Assembly: GCA_045578425.1 (NCBI GenBank)
Contig: JAZNKF010000023.1
Location: 1-64,000 of the forward strand
Reading direction: 5' to 3'
Length of the DNA: 64,000 nucleotides
DNA from: RGIG3009 sp045578425
GTDB lineage: Bacteria > Bacillota > Clostridia > Oscillospirales > Acutalibacteraceae
The first letter of the stretch is position 1, and each line of letters starts with the position of its first letter. This document shows positions 25,857-34,857 of this stretch, piece after piece. Both the position numbers and the translations under genes were made by a program. The notes under the pieces were generated by a model, which was not told where the DNA came from, did not search any database, and saw only the letters and a program-made list of their open reading frames with translations.

Positions 25857-26723
25857 TTGACGTATATTGTATTAGATTTAGAGTGGAACGGTACGTATTG
25901 CCAAAAACTAAACGGATATTTTAATGAAATTATCGAGATTGGTGCGGTAAAGGTTTCACCAACCGGTGAGATTGTTGACCGATTCGATGTGCTTGTTCGT
26001 CCGGTTGTCAGCCGCAAATTAACATCGCTTGTTACCAATCTTACCGGGTTTACCGATGACGATGTTCGCAAAGGGATTCCCTTTACGGATGCTATGGAAC
26101 ATCTTAGGGATTTTGTGGGAAACAAGGCATTGGTGATGACGTGGAGCAATACCGATTTGATGGTTCTCATGGAAAACTACCGCTATTTTTACGGGCGGGA
26201 AGAAATTGATTTCATGGGTGCGTATATCGATTTGCAACTCTATGCGCAAACTCGTTTGCAACTCGGCACGTCACAACAAGTGGCACTGGGAAAGTTTGCC
26301 AAAATGCTTGGTGTTTACGACGAGTCGGTAGAATTGCACCATGCCATTGACGACAGCGAATTAGCGGCAGTGGTTTTTCGCCATGTTTACGAGGAACCGT
26401 CGTTTGAACAAGCGGTACAAATTGTGGACGGAGAGTTTTATAAACGGTTGACGTTTAAACCAACTTTTTTAAAAGACATTCACCATCCGTTGATTCCTCG
26501 CGGTCAACTGCACTTTTCTTGCGAAGATTGCGGAAAAAACTTAAAACGGACAGATGAATGGCGGTTTACTCATCGGTTCTTTTCGGCACATTTTTGGTGC
26601 GCTGCTTGCCAAACAAAGTATTTGGGTCGCGTCCAAGCACGTCAAAAATACGATGGTGTGGAAATTAAAAAACGGTTGATAAAACAACTGCCGACACCGG
26701 AAAAAACGGAGGAAATATCATGA
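25857..26723 (+). CDS. DEDDh 3'-5' exonuclease-fold protein with C-terminal zinc ribbon
   Basis: 288 residues. The RNase T/DNA polymerase III epsilon-type fold has DLEWNG (ExoI, with D and E), ITNLTGFTDDDV-like middle region, a WSNTD ExoII region and HHAIDDSELAA (ExoIII His and Asp). The tail holds two CxxC pairs (CEDCGK and CAACQT), suggesting a zinc ribbon for nucleic acid binding. Substrate (RNA or DNA) is unknown. TTG start; GGAAGGA lies somewhat far upstream, so the start is less certain. It overlaps trkA by four bases. Confidence 0.78.
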   Translation: MTYIVLDLEWNGTYCQKLNGYFNEIIEIGAVKVSPTGEIVDRFDVLVRPVVSRKLTSLVTNLTGFTDDDVRKGIPFTDAMEHLRDFVGNKALVMTWSNTDLMVLMENYRYFYGREEIDFMGAYIDLQLYAQTRLQLGTSQQVALGKFAKMLGVYDESVELHHAIDDSELAAVVFRHVYEEPSFEQAVQIVDGEFYKRLTFKPTFLKDIHHPLIPRGQLHFSCEDCGKNLKRTDEWRFTHRFFSAHFWCAACQTKYLGRVQARQKYDGVEIKKRLIKQLPTPEKTEEIS

Positions 26724-28081
26724 ACATTGTGGTTGTGGGTTGCGGAAAAATCGGTACTACCATTGTGACCAGTCTTGTCAAAGAAGGCCACAATGTAATT
26801 GCTGTTGACCGCGATTCGGCGGTGCTGGATAGACTTACCAACGTTTATGATGTAATGAGTATCTTTGGTAATGGGGCAGACAGCGATGTTTTACAAGAAG
26901 CGGGTATTAAAAAAGTAGATTTGTTTGCAGCCGTCACCGGTTCCGATGATACCAATATGTTATGTTGCTTTATGGCAAAAAAAATGGGCGTTCCGTATAC
27001 CATTGCTCGCGTACGTAATCCCGAGTATAACGATAATAGTCTTGATTTTATGAAACAACAACTGGGATTGTCAATGACGATTAATCCGGATTTGTTAGCC
27101 GCCAAAGAGTTATACAAGTTGCTCAAACTTCCCACAGCAGTTAAAGTCGAAACCTTTTCACGCGGTAATTTTGAAATGATTGAACTGCGTGTTAAGGAAG
27201 AATCAGCATTGGTGGGGATGAGTTTACGCCAAATGCGGGAAACTTATCAAGCAAAATTTCTGGTAGGTGTTGTGCAACGTGATGAAGATGTGTACATTCC
27301 CGACGGTAATTTTGTATTGCAAAGCGGGGATAAAATCGGCTTAACCGCCAACATTCACGAAATGCAGAAACTGCTACGCCAGATGGGGTTTGCCACCAAA
27401 CAAGCGCGCGACGTTATTTTAATGGGCGGTAGCCGAACGGCATACTATTTGTCAAAAATGTTGATAGCAGGCGGCAACTCCGTTAAAATCATTGAACGTG
27501 ACCCTGACTTGTGTCAGGAATTGTGCGAATTGCTTCCCAAAGCGGTTGTTATTCACGGTGACGGTGCACAACAAGAATTATTGTTGGAAGAATCTTTGCC
27601 GGAACACGATGCGTTTGTTGCCCTAACCGGTATGGACGAAGAAAACATTTTGATTTCTATTTTTGCCTCTTCTTTGAACGTTCCTAAAGTAATTGCCAAA
27701 GTCAATCGCGACGAACTGGCAACCTTGGCGGAAAAATTGGGGTTGGACTGTATTGTTTCGCCCCAAAAAATCATTACGGATATTGTGCTGCGGTACGCCC
27801 GTGCTTTGCAAAATTCCATGGGCAGTAATGTAGAAACCTTGTATCGGCTTATGGACGGAAAAGCGGAAGCATTGGAATTTAACGTAAGTCCCGATTTTCC
27901 CAAATTGCAAGTACCTCTTAAAGAATTAGAATTACTGCCCAATTTGCTGCTCGCCGGAATTATTCGTAACCGCAAAGCCATTATTCCCGCGGGTAATGAT
28001 ACTATACAAGTCGGTGACCGTGTCATTGTATTAGTGGCAAACAGACAATTGCAAGACTTATCGGATATTTTGGCGGAATAA
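26720..28081 (+). CDS. trkA: Trk potassium uptake regulator TrkA
   Basis: 453 residues with duplicated RCK units. The first Rossmann NAD-binding site is VVGCGKIGTTIV (residues 4-15), the second ILMGGSRTAYYLSKML (~233-248), each followed by a TrkA-C domain. Full-length duplicated TrkA partners TrkH channels and gates them by nucleotide binding. It is coupled to the exonuclease gene upstream by ATGA and lies 12 bases before trkH. Confidence 0.96.
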   Translation: MNIVVVGCGKIGTTIVTSLVKEGHNVIAVDRDSAVLDRLTNVYDVMSIFGNGADSDVLQEAGIKKVDLFAAVTGSDDTNMLCCFMAKKMGVPYTIARVRNPEYNDNSLDFMKQQLGLSMTINPDLLAAKELYKLLKLPTAVKVETFSRGNFEMIELRVKEESALVGMSLRQMRETYQAKFLVGVVQRDEDVYIPDGNFVLQSGDKIGLTANIHEMQKLLRQMGFATKQARDVILMGGSRTAYYLSKMLIAGGNSVKIIERDPDLCQELCELLPKAVVIHGDGAQQELLLEESLPEHDAFVALTGMDEENILISIFASSLNVPKVIAKVNRDELATLAEKLGLDCIVSPQKIITDIVLRYARALQNSMGSNVETLYRLMDGKAEALEFNVSPDFPKLQVPLKELELLPNLLLAGIIRNRKAIIPAGNDTIQVGDRVIVLVANRQLQDLSDILAE

Positions 28082-28093
28082 AGGGGGAAGATT

Positions 28094-29539
28094 ATGAATC
28101 GAAATGTTTCCCTGTATACGATAGGGCAAATCATAAAATTGGAAGGCCTTTTTTTGCTGTTGCCGTTGTTGGTATCGGTCTGTTATAAGGAGTTTTATTT
28201 AGTAAAACCGTTTTTATTTACCATTATTATTGCACTCGGCTTGGGCTTTTTGCTATCCGCAATTTTTCATAAAAGCAATACGCCGATGTATGCCAAAGGC
28301 GGCTTTATCACGGTGGCTGTTGCATGGATGGTATTATCACTCATCGGTGCGTTGCCGTTTACTTTTTCCGGCGAAATCCCTTCGTACATCGATGCTGTCT
28401 TTGAAACGGTCAGCGGCTTTACCACCACCGGTTCTTCCATTTTACCTGACCCTACCGTGCTGGGCAAAGGACTGTTGTTTTGGCGCAGTTTTACCCATTG
28501 GGTGGGTGGCATGGGTATTATCGTCCTTATGTTGGCGGTAACCCCGCCGGAATCGGGCCGAGCCATTCATATCCTTCGCGCAGAAGTTCCGGGGCCGATT
28601 GTGGGAAAACTGGTTCCTCGGCTTCGCGATACTGCCAAGATTTTGTATTTGATTTATTTTTTTCTTACCGTGGTACAAATATTACTTTTGTTATGTGGAG
28701 GGATGCCGCTGTTTGACAGTGCGATACACGCTTTTGGAACGGCGGGTACCGGTGGTTTTGGTATTAAAGCGGATAGCATTGCCGGTTACAGTCCGTATCT
28801 GCAATGGGTAATTACGATTTTTATGTTGCTTTTTGGCTTGAACTTCAATTTGTTTTATTTGTTGCTGTTACGCCGCGTGAAATCTTTTTTCAAAAGCGGC
28901 GAAATGTGGACATATTTTGGTGTTGTTGCCATAGCCATTGCCGTTATTACATGGAATATTTCCCCCCAATATCCCCAGTTTTCCGAAGCTGTACGCTTAT
29001 CGGCGTTTCAGGTTTCTTCTATCATTACCACGACCGGTTTTTCCACCGCCAATTTTGATTTGTGGCCCCAACTTTCTAAAACGATATTGCTTTTACTGAT
29101 GTTTATTGGTGGTTGTGCCGGCTCTACGGCAGGCGGACTAAAAGTTTCACGAATTATCTTGCTTTTCAAATCCATGCGCCGTAATTACAAACGGATGGTT
29201 CACCCGCATTCTGTCGGTGTGGTGCAACTGGATGGCAAACGTGTGGACGACGATACTATCGGCGGTGTTACGGTGTATTTTGCATTGTATATGTTGATTG
29301 TTGCTATTGTTTTTCTTTTATTATCTTTTAATGGCTTTGATTTAGAAACCAATCTTTCAGCAACCGTAGCTTGTTTTAATAACATTGGTCCCGGTTTGGC
29401 GGGTGTTGGTCCGGCATCGAGTTTTGCTGCTTATTCCGATTTTTCCAAGGTGGTATTATCGTTTGCCATGCTGTTCGGAAGGCTGGAAATTTACCCACTG
29501 TTGATTGCACTGAACCCTGCTGTTTGGACAAAAAAATAG
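28094..29539 (+). CDS. trkH: Trk potassium transporter channel subunit TrkH
   Basis: 481 residues with about ten to twelve membrane segments and the fourfold pore-loop repeats of the TrkH/KtrB/HKT superfamily (for example SGFTTTGSSI, AFGTAGTGGFGI, ITTTGFSTANFD, NNIGPGLAGVGP). It moves K+ inward with TrkA as cytosolic gate. The length and the SGFTTTGSS first filter place it with TrkH rather than KtrB. Last gene of the run hinT-exonuclease-trkA-trkH. Confidence 0.95.
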   Translation: MNRNVSLYTIGQIIKLEGLFLLLPLLVSVCYKEFYLVKPFLFTIIIALGLGFLLSAIFHKSNTPMYAKGGFITVAVAWMVLSLIGALPFTFSGEIPSYIDAVFETVSGFTTTGSSILPDPTVLGKGLLFWRSFTHWVGGMGIIVLMLAVTPPESGRAIHILRAEVPGPIVGKLVPRLRDTAKILYLIYFFLTVVQILLLLCGGMPLFDSAIHAFGTAGTGGFGIKADSIAGYSPYLQWVITIFMLLFGLNFNLFYLLLLRRVKSFFKSGEMWTYFGVVAIAIAVITWNISPQYPQFSEAVRLSAFQVSSIITTTGFSTANFDLWPQLSKTILLLLMFIGGCAGSTAGGLKVSRIILLFKSMRRNYKRMVHPHSVGVVQLDGKRVDDDTIGGVTVYFALYMLIVAIVFLLLSFNGFDLETNLSATVACFNNIGPGLAGVGPASSFAAYSDFSKVVLSFAMLFGRLEIYPLLIALNPAVWTKK

Positions 29540-29545
29540 CTGCAA

Positions 29546-29583
29546 AAAACCGGTGTGAACTGCGCGCAGTTCACACCGGTTTT
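29546..29583. terminator. bidirectional terminator between trkH and the TPM gene
   Basis: Perfect 19-base-pair palindrome with ends AAACCGGTGTGAACTGCG and its complement. T-runs follow on both strands. Confidence 0.92.
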
Positions 29584-29591
29584 GTATTGTA

Positions 29592-30344
29592 TTAAAATCC
29601 GCGGGAAGCGCCGCCGCCGCCAAAACTTCCGCCGCCACCACGGAAACCGCCACCGCCAAAGCCACCGCCGCCATGGTGGTGGCCGCCAAAACCGCCGATG
29701 GGGAAAAAGAAGAATGAACTTCCCGGAAATCTTTTTTTCCCTAAAAACAGGAGTATCAGCATAAGAAATAATATAATAACAGGAAACCAACTGCCCTCGT
29801 TTTCCAACTCATCAACAGGGGTGTAATTGGGGTCGGGTTCTAAACCAAATTCGATATATACCTCGTTGACAAGTGCATCGTACGTTGCCGCCAGCCCGGC
29901 AGAAAAGTCGTTGTTTTTAAAATAGGGGACAGCATAATTGTCCAAAATAATTCCCGAACGGGCATCCGTGATAGCCCCTTCCAGCCCATACCCCACAGAG
30001 ATATCCACCTCGCGGTCTTGTACGGCTAACAACAATAAGATACCGGTGTTGTTTTCTTTGTCACCAATTCCCCAAGCACGGCCCAGTTGTACGCCATATT
30101 CGTGGATATCTTGACCGCTAACCGTGTCTACCGTGACCACTACGACTTGCGCTTTTGTTTTTTCATATAATTGCACACCGGCACGATAAAGTTGCTCTTC
30201 GGTTTCGTTGCTCATTACCCCGGCAAAATCATTGACAAAAAAACGGTCTGTGGGGATTAGTTCAGTTGTTTCTGCCGTTACGGGAAGAACCAGCATTCCC
30301 AAAGCAAGGACGACGGCGGCAATGGAACATATTACTTTTTTCAT
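29592..30344 (-). CDS. TPM-domain (YgcG/Psb32-like) membrane protein with Gly-rich tail
   Basis: 250 residues. A signal peptide (1-24) is followed by a TPM domain starting VNDFAGVMSNETEEQL and containing GIGDKENNTGILLLLAVQDREVDISVGYGLEG. One membrane helix lies near 190-208, then a C-terminal His/Gly-rich tail (GGHHHGGGGFGGGGFRGGGG). TPM proteins are linked with membrane-protein quality control or repair. It is next to lemA, a very common pairing. Downstream gene of a lemA-TPM operon, seven bases apart. Confidence 0.9.
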   Translation of the reverse strand: MKKVICSIAAVVLALGMLVLPVTAETTELIPTDRFFVNDFAGVMSNETEEQLYRAGVQLYEKTKAQVVVVTVDTVSGQDIHEYGVQLGRAWGIGDKENNTGILLLLAVQDREVDISVGYGLEGAITDARSGIILDNYAVPYFKNNDFSAGLAATYDALVNEVYIEFGLEPDPNYTPVDELENEGSWFPVIILFLMLILLFLGKKRFPGSSFFFFPIGGFGGHHHGGGGFGGGGFRGGGGSFGGGGASRGF

Positions 30345-30350
30345 ACGTTT

Positions 30351-30917
30351 TTAACTAAAATCAACAACCGGTGTTTGCTGTGAACTCTCCGGCGCTTCAT
30401 ACATTTCTTTGGCATCAAAACCAAAAAGCTTTGCCATGATATTGGAAGGAAAACGTCGAATTTTCACATTGTAGGTTTTTACCGCTTTGTTGTAATCGGT
30501 GCGAGCGGTAGAAATGCGGTTTTCTGCGCCTTCCAGTTGGTCTTGCAAGGCAATAAATTGCTCGCTGGCTTTGAGTTCGGGGTAATTTTCCACCACGACC
30601 AGTAAACGGCTCAAAGCGGAATCCAGTTGTGCGTTAGCTTCTAATTTTTCGTCAATGTCGGCATTACCTGCCATTTTGGCACGTGCGTTCGCCAAATCGG
30701 TATAAATTTGTTCCTCGTGCGCGGCATATCCCTTGACGGTATTCACCAAATTGGGGATAAGGTCTGCACGGCGCGTGAGCATTACATCGATGGTACTTTC
30801 TTTTTCCTCAACGTTTTGCTGAGCGTTTACCAAACCGTTGTAAGAGGAAATCACCGTGACAATAATGACAATGACCAGTGCTACGATAGCGCCTATAACA
30901 ACACTTTTCTTTTTCAT
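30351..30917 (-). CDS. lemA: LemA-family membrane protein
   Basis: 188 residues. One N-terminal membrane helix (~7-28) is followed by the helical-bundle LemA domain: VNAQQNVEEKESTIDVMLTRRADLIPNLV, TDLANARAKM, and the closing FPSNIMAKLFGF. The function is not known; LemA and TPM proteins occur together across bacteria and probably work in one envelope complex. Confidence 0.94.
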   Translation of the reverse strand: MKKKSVVIGAIVALVIVIIVTVISSYNGLVNAQQNVEEKESTIDVMLTRRADLIPNLVNTVKGYAAHEEQIYTDLANARAKMAGNADIDEKLEANAQLDSALSRLLVVVENYPELKASEQFIALQDQLEGAENRISTARTDYNKAVKTYNVKIRRFPSNIMAKLFGFDAKEMYEAPESSQQTPVVDFS

Positions 30918-30949
30918 AATGAACCCTCGTTTCTTTTGCGTTTGTATAT

Positions 30950-30978
30950 ATTATATCGTATTTTGTTGCGCAATACAA
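30950..30978 (-). promoter_or_regulatory. SigA-type promoter for lemA
   Basis: On the minus strand TTGTAT (30978-30973) and TATAAT (30955-30950), 17-base spacer. Confidence 0.65.
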
Positions 30979-31002
30979 TCATAATTTATTATATTCCCTT
31001 AC

Positions 31003-31036
31003 TTCGTCAGAATCCGCCAATCACAAGCAGTATAAT
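31003..31036 (+). promoter_or_regulatory. spoIIGA promoter with candidate Spo0A box
   Basis: TTCGTCA at 31003-31009 matches the Spo0A box (TTCGNCA, complement TGNCGAA). A TATAAT -10 box lies at 31031-31036, about 24 bases before the GTG start. A box over the -35 region is the arrangement of Spo0A-activated SigA promoters such as spoIIG in Bacillus. Confidence 0.5.
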
Positions 31037-31059
31037 AAAGCAAGAAAGGGGAGATAACC

Positions 31060-31914
31060 GTGCCGGTCATTTATGCTGATGTACTAATTGCTGTAAACTG
31101 GTTAGTAGATGATATGCTCCTTTCGGCAACGGCTTGCGTATTACGTTTACCTCTCGTCAAAAAGCGGTTACTGGTTGCGGGTTTATTGGGCGGGGTAAGC
31201 GGTTTGTTGATTTTGTTACCGCCCTTTCCCGTTACGGTTTCGCTTCTTATAAAACTGTTAAGTGCTTGTCTGTTGACATCGGTCGCTTTCCCGTGGCGCG
31301 GCATAAAATTGTTTGCTAAAACAACAACCGTTTTTTTTATTATTGCCGCTCTGTTTGCCGGTATACTTTCCGGAATTTGGTTACATACTTCGGGCGAATT
31401 GTTTTTGGTGCGAAACGGCATGGTGTATTTTTCGGTTTCGCCGCTTTGGATAGCGCTTTTTGCGGGAATCAGTTACGGGGTTGTTCGAATTTATGACCGC
31501 TTGACTCGAAAAAACGCTCCTAAAAACTGTGAATATACGTTACATATCGAAAACAACGGCAAGCAATGTACGTGTCGAGCACTGTATGATACGGGATTAC
31601 ATCTTAACGAACCGTTTTCAGGTAAACCGGTCATTGTGGTAGAACGAAAAGTAATCGAAAATTTGCAAGATAATATGTTGGCCGAAGCCTTGCAAACACA
31701 TGCTACACAGACACCTCAACGGTTACATGGTGTCAGGTTGATTCCCTATCATTCTTTAGGAGAAAAAGGGTTATTACCGGCGTTTTTGCCAAAAACCATC
31801 ACAATTTGTGCAATAGGACAGTTGCCAAAAGATATTTCGGGCACGTACGTGGCGATTGCAGAAAATTTGGGGCGAGGAGAATATCGAGCCCTCATCGGAA
31901 ACGGGTTAGTGTAA
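31060..31914 (+). CDS. spoIIGA: SpoIIGA, membrane protease for pro-sigma-E
   Basis: 284 residues. Five predicted membrane helices lie in the first ~145 residues (start MPVIYADVLIAVNWLVDDMLL, typical). They are followed by a cytosolic aspartic-protease-like domain with ALYDTGLHLNEPFSGKPV; Asp177 is the catalytic candidate (Asp183 in B. subtilis). It removes the pro-sequence of SigE in the mother cell when SpoIIR signals from the forespore. GTG start behind AAAGGGGAG. It lies directly upstream of sigE as in other spore formers. Confidence 0.95.
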   Translation: MPVIYADVLIAVNWLVDDMLLSATACVLRLPLVKKRLLVAGLLGGVSGLLILLPPFPVTVSLLIKLLSACLLTSVAFPWRGIKLFAKTTTVFFIIAALFAGILSGIWLHTSGELFLVRNGMVYFSVSPLWIALFAGISYGVVRIYDRLTRKNAPKNCEYTLHIENNGKQCTCRALYDTGLHLNEPFSGKPVIVVERKVIENLQDNMLAEALQTHATQTPQRLHGVRLIPYHSLGEKGLLPAFLPKTITICAIGQLPKDISGTYVAIAENLGRGEYRALIGNGLV

Positions 31915-31934
31915 TAAACGGAGGAAAGCATACG

Positions 31935-32651
31935 ATGATTTTTAAAAGAGTTCAAAAATGGCTGCACACTGTTTTTAGACGTGGTTATCTTAAATTAAGT
32001 GAGGGCGTTTATTATATCAACGGCGCAGATACTTTGCCGAGTCCTCTTTCCGAATTTGAGGAAAAAGAGGCTTTGCGCCTTGCTGCCGACGGAGACACCG
32101 AAGCGCGTGATAAACTCATCACCCATAACTTGCGACTAGTGGTATATATTGCACGAAAATTCGAAAGTTCGGGTGTAGGGATTGAGGATTTAATTTCCAT
32201 TGGTACCATCGGTCTCATTAAAGCGGTGGGAACGTTTTGTCCCGAAAAAAATATTAAACTCGCCACCTATTCCTCGCGGTGTATTGAAAATGAAATACTC
32301 ATGTTTTTACGAAAAACGGTACAACTCAAAAAAGAACTTTCCATTGATGAACCGCTAAACGTAGATTGGGACGGCAATGAATTACTGTTGTCAGATGTTC
32401 TGGGAAGTGACCCCGATGAGGTGAATCGTAATATTGAGCAAGAAGCGGAATGTAATGTGCTCATGGAATGTGTGTCCCGACTTTCCGCTCGCGAACAAAC
32501 GATTATGCGTCTTCGTTTCGGAATTGGGGGAGAGCAAGAACATACGCAAAAGGAAGTGGCGGATTTGCTGGGGATTTCGCAATCGTATATTTCTCGATTG
32601 GAGAAGAAAATTATCAAACGGCTACGCAAGGATATGGAAAAAGCAGAATAA
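31935..32651 (+). CDS. sigE: RNA polymerase sporulation sigma factor SigE
   Basis: 238 residues. A basic, amphipathic pro-sequence (~1-24, MIFKRVQKWLHTVFRRGYLKL) precedes VYYINGADTLPSPLS, which matches the SigE processing region. Region 2 has NLRLVVYIARKFES and DLISIGTIGLIKAV; region 4 ends GISQSYISRLEKKIIKRLRK. SigE runs early mother-cell transcription. GGAGGAAAG precedes the ATG at 31935; an upstream in-frame extension overlaps spoIIGA and is rejected. Confidence 0.97.
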   Translation: MIFKRVQKWLHTVFRRGYLKLSEGVYYINGADTLPSPLSEFEEKEALRLAADGDTEARDKLITHNLRLVVYIARKFESSGVGIEDLISIGTIGLIKAVGTFCPEKNIKLATYSSRCIENEILMFLRKTVQLKKELSIDEPLNVDWDGNELLLSDVLGSDPDEVNRNIEQEAECNVLMECVSRLSAREQTIMRLRFGIGGEQEHTQKEVADLLGISQSYISRLEKKIIKRLRKDMEKAE

Positions 32652-32680
32652 AACCGGCATTTCTGCCGGTTTTATTCTGC
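32643..32680. terminator. bidirectional terminator between sigE and sigG
   Basis: Perfect 17-base-pair stem, GCAGAATAAAACCGGCA with its complement around TTTC. It contains the sigE stop codon and directly abuts the sigG stop. Confidence 0.9.
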
Positions 32681-33448
32681 TTATAATTGCTTTTTTATGC
32701 GGTCCAAAGCCCCTTTTTCCAATCGTGAAACCTGGGCTTGCGAAATACCGATTTCGTTTGATACTTCAATTTGGGTAAGACCTTTAAAAAATCTCAAGTT
32801 CAATATTTTCTTTTCACGGTTATTCAATCCTCGAATAGCTTCTTTGAGTGCCAATTCGTCCAACCAATTTTTATCATCGTTATCATCGCCTACCTGGTCC
32901 ATCACGTAAATTGTGTCGCCGCCGTCGGAATAAATCGGTTCATATAACGACACCGGTTCCACAATCGATTCCAATGCCGTTACCACCTCTTCTCTTGGCA
33001 AATCCAGCTCGGCGGCAATTTCTTCAATGGTAGGGTCCCGCAGGAGAGAGGCTGTTAGTTGCTCTTTGCATTGCATGGCACGGTAAGCGGTATCCCGCAT
33101 ACTGCGACTGATACGAATAGCATTATTATCACGTAAATACCGCCGAATTTCACCGATTATCATGGGTACGGCATAGGTGGAAAACCGTACGTTTTGTGTA
33201 ATGTCAAAATTATCGATGGATTTGATGAGTCCAATGCATCCCACCTGAAATAAATCGTCTAGATTTTCCCCTCGTTGTGTAAACCGCTGGATAACGCTTA
33301 GTACGAGACGCAAGTTTCCGTTGACCAATTCTTCACGTGCTTTTTTGTCGCCTTGTTTTGTCAGTTTTAACAGGCGGCTTTTTTCTTTTTCTGTTAAAAC
33401 CTTTAACGTGGATGTATTGACACCGCAAATCTCCACCTTGTTATACAA
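32681..33448 (-). CDS. sigG: RNA polymerase sporulation sigma factor SigG
   Basis: 255 residues from a TTG start 11 bases after GAGGAG, giving MYNKVEICGVNTS, which matches SigG starts (NKVEICGVDTS). A GTG 12 bases upstream lies almost on the ribosome site and is unlikely. Region 2 reads DDLFQVGCIGLIKSIDNFD, then IIGEIRRYLRDNNAIRISRS; region 4 has GISQAQVSRLEKGALDRIKK. SigG drives late forespore genes. In Bacillus it follows sigE on the same strand; here it converges on sigE from the opposite strand. Confidence 0.95.
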   Translation of the reverse strand: MYNKVEICGVNTSTLKVLTEKEKSRLLKLTKQGDKKAREELVNGNLRLVLSVIQRFTQRGENLDDLFQVGCIGLIKSIDNFDITQNVRFSTYAVPMIIGEIRRYLRDNNAIRISRSMRDTAYRAMQCKEQLTASLLRDPTIEEIAAELDLPREEVVTALESIVEPVSLYEPIYSDGGDTIYVMDQVGDDNDDKNWLDELALKEAIRGLNNREKKILNLRFFKGLTQIEVSNEIGISQAQVSRLEKGALDRIKKQL

Positions 33449-33562
33449 CGTTTGAGTCACTCCTCTTTGACAGTTTCAAGAAGAGTATGCTCCTTTTTTT
33501 CAAAGACCATACGCTGAAAGTAAAGAGGATGTTATGTAAATTACAGGTTTTGTAAAAAAAGA

Positions 33563-33591
33563 TTGTGATATGCATAAATCTGTGATATACT
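33563..33591 (+). promoter_or_regulatory. SigA-type promoter for the nucleotidyltransferase gene
   Basis: TTGTGA at 33563-33568 and TATACT at 33586-33591, 17 bases apart. Confidence 0.65.
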
Positions 33592-33637
33592 TTTATTTAT
33601 CTATAATGTTATTGAAATTGCAGAGGGAGGTATTACG

Positions 33638-34795
33638 GTGGAAGTTTTTGATGCTTTATTTTCACTTATGTGTTCGGCGATAAATTCGACACCCATTGAT
33701 CAAGAAACATTGACAAACCTTTCAGAAGAAACACTTGCCGCCGTGTACCGTTTGAGTGACCGACACGATATGGCGCACATTGTGGGAGCGGCGTTGCTAT
33801 CTTGTAAACCATTATCCCCAAATGAGATAACCGATAAATTTCAAAAGAAAATGTGGATGGCGGTTTCGCGATATGAACGTATTCGTTATGAATTGGAACA
33901 TATTTGTGAAACATTAGAACAGGCCAAAATTCCGTTTATTCCGTTAAAAGGCGCGGTGATTCGTCACTATTATCCCGAACCGTGGTGGCGTACCAGTTGC
34001 GACATTGATATTTTGGTTCATGAACAGGATATAGAACGTGCTGTTTTAGTACTGAAAGAAACATTACAATATACTTCAAATGGGAAAAAATCGTACCACG
34101 ATGTTTCCTTGTTTTCGAAAAACAATGTTCATTTGGAACTGCATTTCAATCTCAAAGAGGGACAACCTCGTTTGGACAACCTCCTTGTAAAAGCATGGGA
34201 GTATGCGGTGCCAACACAGGGGAAAACGTATCAGCATGAGTTTACGGATGCGTATTTAAAATTTCATGTTGTTGCACATATGTCATACCATTTTTTGAGC
34301 GGCGGTTGCGGCATTAAACCAATACTTGATTTGTGGCTGTTGGATAAAAAAATTGCCGAGGATACGGTTTTTGACGAGTTACTGAAACAAAGCGGACTGA
34401 CAACTTTTACCCAAAAAGTACGCAAACTCGGCAAAGCGTGGTTTGAAAACGAAATGATGGATTCTGTTTCCCTTGATATACAGCAGTATATTTTTAGCGG
34501 TGGCGTATATGGTACGACCAAAAACAAAGTGATTGTTCAGCAGCAAAGAAAGGGAGGAAAAACACAGTATTTGTTTTCCAAACTGATCATTTCGCGGGAA
34601 TTTCTCGAATCGCAATACCCGGTTTTAAAAAAACATCGGTGGCTGTCACCTGTCATGCAAGTTTGCCGATGGTTTCGGTTGCTGTTTTGCGGGGGGATAG
34701 AACGTTCCAAACGTCAAGCAGAATTGAATTTCCGAACAGATGCCGGGCAAGCGCAGAAAATCAAACAACTATTGGCAGATATTGGATTACATTGA
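33638..34795 (+). CDS. nucleotidyltransferase-fold family protein (NTP_transf_5 type)
   Basis: 385 residues. The core PFIPLKGAVIRHYYPEPWWRTSCDIDILV near residues 104-132 is the signature of the PF14907-type nucleotidyltransferases, with the metal-binding D-x-D in CDIDILV; VHLELHFNL is a further conserved acidic strand. Members often occur with polysaccharide genes, though this copy is 10 kb from the surface cluster. Substrate unknown. GTG start after GGGAGG. Confidence 0.78.
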   Translation: MEVFDALFSLMCSAINSTPIDQETLTNLSEETLAAVYRLSDRHDMAHIVGAALLSCKPLSPNEITDKFQKKMWMAVSRYERIRYELEHICETLEQAKIPFIPLKGAVIRHYYPEPWWRTSCDIDILVHEQDIERAVLVLKETLQYTSNGKKSYHDVSLFSKNNVHLELHFNLKEGQPRLDNLLVKAWEYAVPTQGKTYQHEFTDAYLKFHVVAHMSYHFLSGGCGIKPILDLWLLDKKIAEDTVFDELLKQSGLTTFTQKVRKLGKAWFENEMMDSVSLDIQQYIFSGGVYGTTKNKVIVQQQRKGGKTQYLFSKLIISREFLESQYPVLKKHRWLSPVMQVCRWFRLLFCGGIERSKRQAELNFRTDAGQAQKIKQLLADIGLH

Positions 34796-34857
34796 TAAAA
34801 AAATCACAAAAACCATTTACTTTAATGTCTTTTTGTGGTAAATTATAAGGAAAAGAT

